Shown here piece after piece: positions 7,378 to 11,120 of a stretch of 11,120 nt of DNA; position 1 is the stretch's first letter; each line of letters opens with the position of its first letter. Source of the DNA: Eubacteriales Family XIII. Incertae Sedis bacterium. Its GTDB lineage: Bacteria > Bacillota > Clostridia > Peptostreptococcales > Anaerovoracaceae. The DNA lies in the NCBI GenBank assembly GCA_031287295.1, contig JAITTH010000101.1, forward strand, positions 1 to 11,120, given 5' to 3'. Under the pieces are notes generated by a model. The model did no database searches and was not told the DNA's origin. It worked only from the letters and a program-made list of their open reading frames with translations. The position numbers and the translations under genes were made by a program.

Positions 7378-10300
7378 ATGAATTTTACGAAAGTAATGGC
7401 CGCAAATCGCGGCGAAATCGCCGTTCGGATCTTCCGAGCATGCTTCGATTTGGGCATGCGCACCGTTGCTATCTACTCGAAAGAAGACGAATTCTCGTCC
7501 TTCCGAACAAAAGCAGATGAATCTTATAAAATCGGAGAGGCCCTGAGTCCGCTCGGTGTTTATCTCGACATTCCACTCATCATCGCGACAGCTACAAAAT
7601 ATCGCGTTGAGGCCATCCACCCCGGGTACGGTTTTCTTTCGGAAAACGCAGAGTTTGCTTATGCATGTGAACAGGCAGGGATCAAGTTTATAGGTCCCCC
7701 TTCTTCGGTTCTGCGCAGGATGGGCGATAAGCTCGAGGCGAAAAAAATTGCAGATCAGTGTGGCGTACGAACCATTCCGGGCTCCAAGAAGCCGCTTGAA
7801 AGTGCCACCGAAGCAGCAGATCTCGCACAGAGCTATGGATTCCCCATCATCCTTAAAGCTTCGGCGGGTGGTGGCGGAAGAGGCATGCGTCGATGCAACA
7901 ATGTCAAAGAAGTGCTTGAGAATTTCCCGCTCGTCAAGAATGAGGCAGAAAAATCGTTCGGCAACGGAGATATTTTCATCGAACGCTACATTGAAGAACC
8001 AAAACACATCGAAGTGCAAATCCTCGCAGACGAGCATGGCAACGTCGTGCATCTTTTCGAGCGCGACTGCTCTTTGCAGCGGCGATATCAAAAGGTCGTG
8101 GAGTTTACACCCGCATGGAGTTTGCCGGAAGAGCTTCGGGCACAGATGTGCGAAGATGCCGTAAAGATTGCAAAGGCAGTGAATTATGTCAGTGCAGGAA
8201 CCGTAGAATTTATCGTCGATAAGAGCAGCGAATATTTCTTCATTGAAATGAATCCCCGCATTCAGGTTGAACATACAGTCAGTGAAATGGTCACAGGCAT
8301 CGATATCGTACGTGCGCAGCTACTCATTGCACAGGGTTTGCCACTTTCCATACCGCAAATTGGCATATCTTCGCAGGAAGATGTTCATTTGAACGGATAC
8401 GCCATCCAGTGCCGTATTACGACAGAGGACCCGCAAAACAACTTCGCACCGGATACGGGACGAATCACTTCCTACCGATCAGCAGGTGGGTTTGGTGTCC
8501 GTCTCGATGGCGGGAACGCCTATGCCGGTGCGGAAATTCTGCCCTATTACGACAGCTTGCTCGTAAAGGTTACCGTACACGACAATACATTCCCGGGATG
8601 TGCTGCCAAGGCATTTCGCGCGGTAAATGAAACATCTGTACGTGGATTAAAAACCAATATCGGCTTCCTTGGCAACATTCTCAAACACAAACAGTTCCTT
8701 GAAGGCAAGTGCCACACACGTTTTATCGACGAAACGCCGGAACTCTTCATTGTTACGGAAACCGGAGACAGAGCAACGCGGTTGATGAAATACATTGGGA
8801 AAATCATCGTCAACGAGCCAATGTCCGGCAGGATATTCTATGAAGCCCCTCGTCTTCCCAAGACAGATGGCAAAAAACCGCTTGGTCTCAAACATCTATT
8901 AGATACAGAGGGTCCGGAAGCTGTACGCGATCGGGTTCTGTCACAAAAGAAGTTGCTTATTGGCGATACAACCATGCGCGATGCCCATCAAAGTTTGCTT
9001 GCAACGAGACTGCGAACACGCGACATGGTGCGCGTTGCCGATGCCACAGGTGATATTCTCGCAGACGCATTCTCGCTCGAAATGTGGGGTGGAGCAACCT
9101 TTGACGTTGCTTATCGATTCTTGTACGAAACGCCGTGGGATCGCCTTGATGAACTGCGTGAAAAGATTCCAAACATTTTGTTCCAAATGTTGCTTCGCGG
9201 TGCAAATGCGGTCGGCTATACCAATTACCCGGACAACCTCATTCGCGAATTTATTCAAGAAGCCGCTCGCAGCGGGATCGATGTTTTCCGCGTCTTTGAT
9301 TCACTCAACTGGATCCCGGGAACGGAAATCGCCATTGATGAAGTGTTGAAGACCGGGAAAATCGCTGAGGCCGCCATTTGTTACACAGGCGATGTTTCTG
9401 ATCCAAATGAAACAAAATGGACGGTAGACTATTATCTCAACCTCGCGAAAAAATTCGAAGCCATGGGCGTACACATCATTGCCATCAAAGATATGGCAGG
9501 ACTCATGAAACCTTATGCGGCAAAAAAACTCTTCGAAGCCTTCAAACAGGAATTGAAAGTTCCGATTCGCCTGCATACGCACGATACGACAGGGAACCAA
9601 ATTGCTACGCTTATGATGGCCGCGGAAGCCGGCGTTGACATCGTCGATACCGCCATTTCGAGTTTCTCCTCCCTCACGAGTCAACCGTCGATGAACTCCA
9701 TCGTTACCGCATTGCAAGGCAGCGAGCGCGATACCGGATTCGACCCGGCACGGCTTGAGGAACTATCCGAATATTGGGCAGACGTACGGGAACGCTATTG
9801 GGCATTCGAGGGAGGCATTAAATACCCAACGACGGATATTTACCGTTATGAAATTCCCGGTGGGCAATACACAAATTTGCAACCACAGGTCGAAAGCCTC
9901 GGACTTGGTCATCGCTTCAACGAAATCAAAGAGATGTACAAAACCGTAAACGATATGCTTGGCGGGTTGGTGAAGGTTACCCCTTCGTCGAAGATGGTTG
10001 GAGATTTGGCCATTTTTATGGTACAAAACGACCTGACACCGGATACGGTCGTCGAACGTGGTGCATCTTTGAGCTTCCCGGATTCGGTCGTAAGCTATTT
10101 CAAAGGCATGATGGGGCAACCATCTTGGGGCTTCCCTGAAGATCTTCAAAAAGTCGTCCTCAAAGGCGAAACACCCATTACGGTTCGACCGGGAGAGCTT
10201 CTCGAGCCCGTTGACTTCGACAAAACCTATGCCTATCTGACAACCATTATGAAGAACCCGACAAAACGCAGCGTCATCAGCTATTGTTTCTATCCGAAAG

Positions 10301-10791
10301 TTGTCGAGGACTATTTGAAAATTCATCGGGAATACGGCTATCTGACGAAGCTTGGCAGCCACGTATTTTTTCACGGATTGGCCCCCGGCGAAACACACCG
10401 TGTCGAAATTGAAGACGGGAAAACGCTCGTTTTGAAGTTTACAGGCACCGGAGAGCTGGACGAAGAGGGTCGGCGTGCGGTCATGTTTGAACTCAATGGA
10501 AGCCAGCGCACGGTATTTGTCCGCGACGAGCATGCCGAATCGGACGCGAACCAAATTGTGATGGCAGACCCTGCGGATCCAAACCATATTTCTGCATCCA
10601 TTCCGGGCATTGTCAGTCATATCGGCGTAAAAGTGGGTGACAAGGTAAAGACGAATGATGTTCTGCTCATCGTAGAAGCGATGAAAATGGAAGTTAGCGT
10701 CACCGCAAATACAGACGGAACCATCGAGGAAATCCTCGTCGGAAACGGAGAGAAAGTTCTACCGGGAGCCTTACTTATCCGCTTGTCGTAA
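7378..10791 (+). CDS. pyc: Pyruvate carboxylase
   Basis: Biotin enzyme that makes oxaloacetate from pyruvate, bicarbonate and ATP, refilling the C4 pool for amino acid synthesis, gluconeogenesis or reductive C4 metabolism. The 1137-residue chain holds all parts of the single-polypeptide form (family about 1140-1180). Biotin carboxylase, about 5-455: N-terminal ANRGEIAVR, ATP-grasp Lys160 and the glycine-rich SAGGGGRGMR at 162-171, and EMNPRIQVEH at 290-299. Carboxyltransferase, about 525-1000: DTTMRDAHQS with metal ligand Asp535, the carbamylated-lysine site Lys704 in IKDMAGL, and metal ligands His733 and His735 in LHTHDTT. Biotin carrier, about 1071-1137: EAMKME with biotinyl Lys1103. All catalytic residues I can place are present, so it should be active once biotinylated by BirA. 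The start at 7378 is preferred over the in-frame ATG at 7369 on Shine-Dalgarno spacing. It is monocistronic, divergent from the DJ-1 gene and convergent with tuf. Acetyl-CoA dependence cannot be judged. Confidence 0.97.
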   Translation: MNFTKVMAANRGEIAVRIFRACFDLGMRTVAIYSKEDEFSSFRTKADESYKIGEALSPLGVYLDIPLIIATATKYRVEAIHPGYGFLSENAEFAYACEQAGIKFIGPPSSVLRRMGDKLEAKKIADQCGVRTIPGSKKPLESATEAADLAQSYGFPIILKASAGGGGRGMRRCNNVKEVLENFPLVKNEAEKSFGNGDIFIERYIEEPKHIEVQILADEHGNVVHLFERDCSLQRRYQKVVEFTPAWSLPEELRAQMCEDAVKIAKAVNYVSAGTVEFIVDKSSEYFFIEMNPRIQVEHTVSEMVTGIDIVRAQLLIAQGLPLSIPQIGISSQEDVHLNGYAIQCRITTEDPQNNFAPDTGRITSYRSAGGFGVRLDGGNAYAGAEILPYYDSLLVKVTVHDNTFPGCAAKAFRAVNETSVRGLKTNIGFLGNILKHKQFLEGKCHTRFIDETPELFIVTETGDRATRLMKYIGKIIVNEPMSGRIFYEAPRLPKTDGKKPLGLKHLLDTEGPEAVRDRVLSQKKLLIGDTTMRDAHQSLLATRLRTRDMVRVADATGDILADAFSLEMWGGATFDVAYRFLYETPWDRLDELREKIPNILFQMLLRGANAVGYTNYPDNLIREFIQEAARSGIDVFRVFDSLNWIPGTEIAIDEVLKTGKIAEAAICYTGDVSDPNETKWTVDYYLNLAKKFEAMGVHIIAIKDMAGLMKPYAAKKLFEAFKQELKVPIRLHTHDTTGNQIATLMMAAEAGVDIVDTAISSFSSLTSQPSMNSIVTALQGSERDTGFDPARLEELSEYWADVRERYWAFEGGIKYPTTDIYRYEIPGGQYTNLQPQVESLGLGHRFNEIKEMYKTVNDMLGGLVKVTPSSKMVGDLAIFMVQNDLTPDTVVERGASLSFPDSVVSYFKGMMGQPSWGFPEDLQKVVLKGETPITVRPGELLEPVDFDKTYAYLTTIMKNPTKRSVISYCFYPKVVEDYLKIHREYGYLTKLGSHVFFHGLAPGETHRVEIEDGKTLVLKFTGTGELDEEGRRAVMFELNGSQRTVFVRDEHAESDANQIVMADPADPNHISASIPGIVSHIGVKVGDKVKTNDVLLIVEAMKMEVSVTANTDGTIEEILVGNGEKVLPGALLIRLS

Positions 10792-10839
10792 GGCATTTGC
10801 GACGGCAGAATGCACAAATTGAAGCCACATTCATAATTA

Positions 10840-10869
10840 AAAATGGAGTCTCGATTGAGGCTCCATTTT
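10840..10869. terminator. Bidirectional terminator between pyc and tuf
   Basis: AAAATGGAGTCTC and GAGGCTCCATTTT form a 13-base-pair stem (one T-G wobble) with a GATT loop, 48 bases after the pyc stop and 41 bases beyond the tuf stop. On the minus strand the stem is followed by TTAATTA, extending the T-run (TTTTTAATTA), so it suits tuf well. On the plus strand the final TTTT is part of the stem and then GATTGATG follows, giving a weaker but plausible end for pyc. Confidence 0.88.
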
Positions 10870-10910
10870 GATTGATGCAATGATTCGGTGACCTATTATT
10901 CCGCGTGGAA

Positions 10911-11120
10911 TTATTCGATAACCTCTGTTACAACGCCCGAACCAACCGTGCGTCCCCCTTCGCGAATCGCGAAGCGCAGTCCTTCTTCAATCGCAATCGG
11001 TGTGATGAGCGATATCGACATAACCACGTTATCTCCGGGCATGACCATCTCAACGCCTTCCGGCAACTGCAGATCTCCCGTCACGTCTGTCGTACGGAAG
11101 TAGAACTGCGGACGATAGCC
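10911..11120 (-). CDS. tuf: Elongation factor Tu (C-terminal 69 residues; 5' part beyond window)
   Basis: EF-Tu is the GTPase that brings aminoacyl-tRNA to the ribosome. Only the end of domain 3 is inside the window, entering from the right edge in frame. It carries the highly conserved stretches GYRPQFYFRTTDVTG, LPEGVEMVMPGDN and LRFAIREGGRTVGSGVV, and ends VTEVIE with a TAA stop at 10911-10913, the usual place. The GTPase domain is not seen. It is convergent with pyc and shares a hairpin terminator with it. Whether it is the only tuf copy, or follows fusA, cannot be told here. The 119-base gap to pyc holds only the terminator. Confidence 0.97.
   Translation of the reverse strand, partial: GYRPQFYFRTTDVTGDLQLPEGVEMVMPGDNVVMSISLITPIAIEEGLRFAIREGGRTVGSGVVTEVIE

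Noticed and set aside
7339..8274. Long minus-strand open frame of 311 codons
   Set aside because: It is antisense to the pyc leader and biotin carboxylase domain, and is Cys/Phe/His rich as expected from a complement of coding DNA. No family resemblance was found.
9763..10620. Long minus-strand open frame of 285 codons
   Set aside because: It is antisense to the pyc carboxyltransferase and carrier regions, without Shine-Dalgarno or known domain. The conserved protein on the plus strand explains the DNA.
10898..10911. Small hairpin ATTCC-GCGT-GGAAT touching the tuf stop codon
   Set aside because: It has only five base pairs and no following T-run. The strong hairpin at 10840-10869 already explains termination.
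1..11120. CRISPR array, defence island, prophage, insertion sequence or tRNA/rRNA genes
   Set aside because: No regular spaced repeats, transposase-like or nuclease-like proteins, terminal inverted repeats or RNA gene signatures were seen. Nearly all of the window is explained by five conserved housekeeping or metabolic genes.

Overview
The window looks like core chromosome of a low-to-mid GC member of the Bacillota (Firmicutes), most likely a Clostridia-type anaerobe. The evidence is the translated sequences themselves. The RNA polymerase beta and beta' subunits and the EF-Tu tail follow clostridial/bacillar consensus nearly motif by motif. Shine-Dalgarno sites are strong and purine rich, and a TTG start is used. 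The carboxylase is the single-chain pyruvate carboxylase common in this phylum. I cannot name a genus.

Layout from left to right: the left 6.4 kb carries rpoC (running off the left edge) and rpoB, both on the minus strand and 32 bases apart. Upstream of rpoB is a 185-base gap holding a good sigma-A-type promoter whose -35 box lies inside a near-perfect inverted repeat. Next comes a DJ-1/PfpI family gene on the minus strand, then a 227-base divergent intergenic region. A full-length pyruvate carboxylase gene (pyc) follows on the plus strand. A hairpin terminator, apparently bidirectional, separates pyc from the 3' end of a tuf gene (EF-Tu) that converges from the right on the minus strand.

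Functionally, rpoB/rpoC (transcription) and tuf (translation) are growth-rate housekeeping genes. pyc supplies oxaloacetate from pyruvate, and the DJ-1 protein probably serves in protein or metabolite damage control. Nothing shows the four units acting together. The arrangement itself is uncommon: rpoB is not directly preceded by rplJ-rplL, and tuf lies upstream of rpoB rather than downstream of rpoC.

The most notable feature is inside rpoB: an insertion of about 150-165 residues, highly charged and predicted helical/coiled-coil. It replaces a short surface loop just before the conserved region that follows the fork. I found no mobile element, CRISPR array, tRNA, rRNA, phage gene or defence system, and I do not claim an undescribed multi-gene system here.
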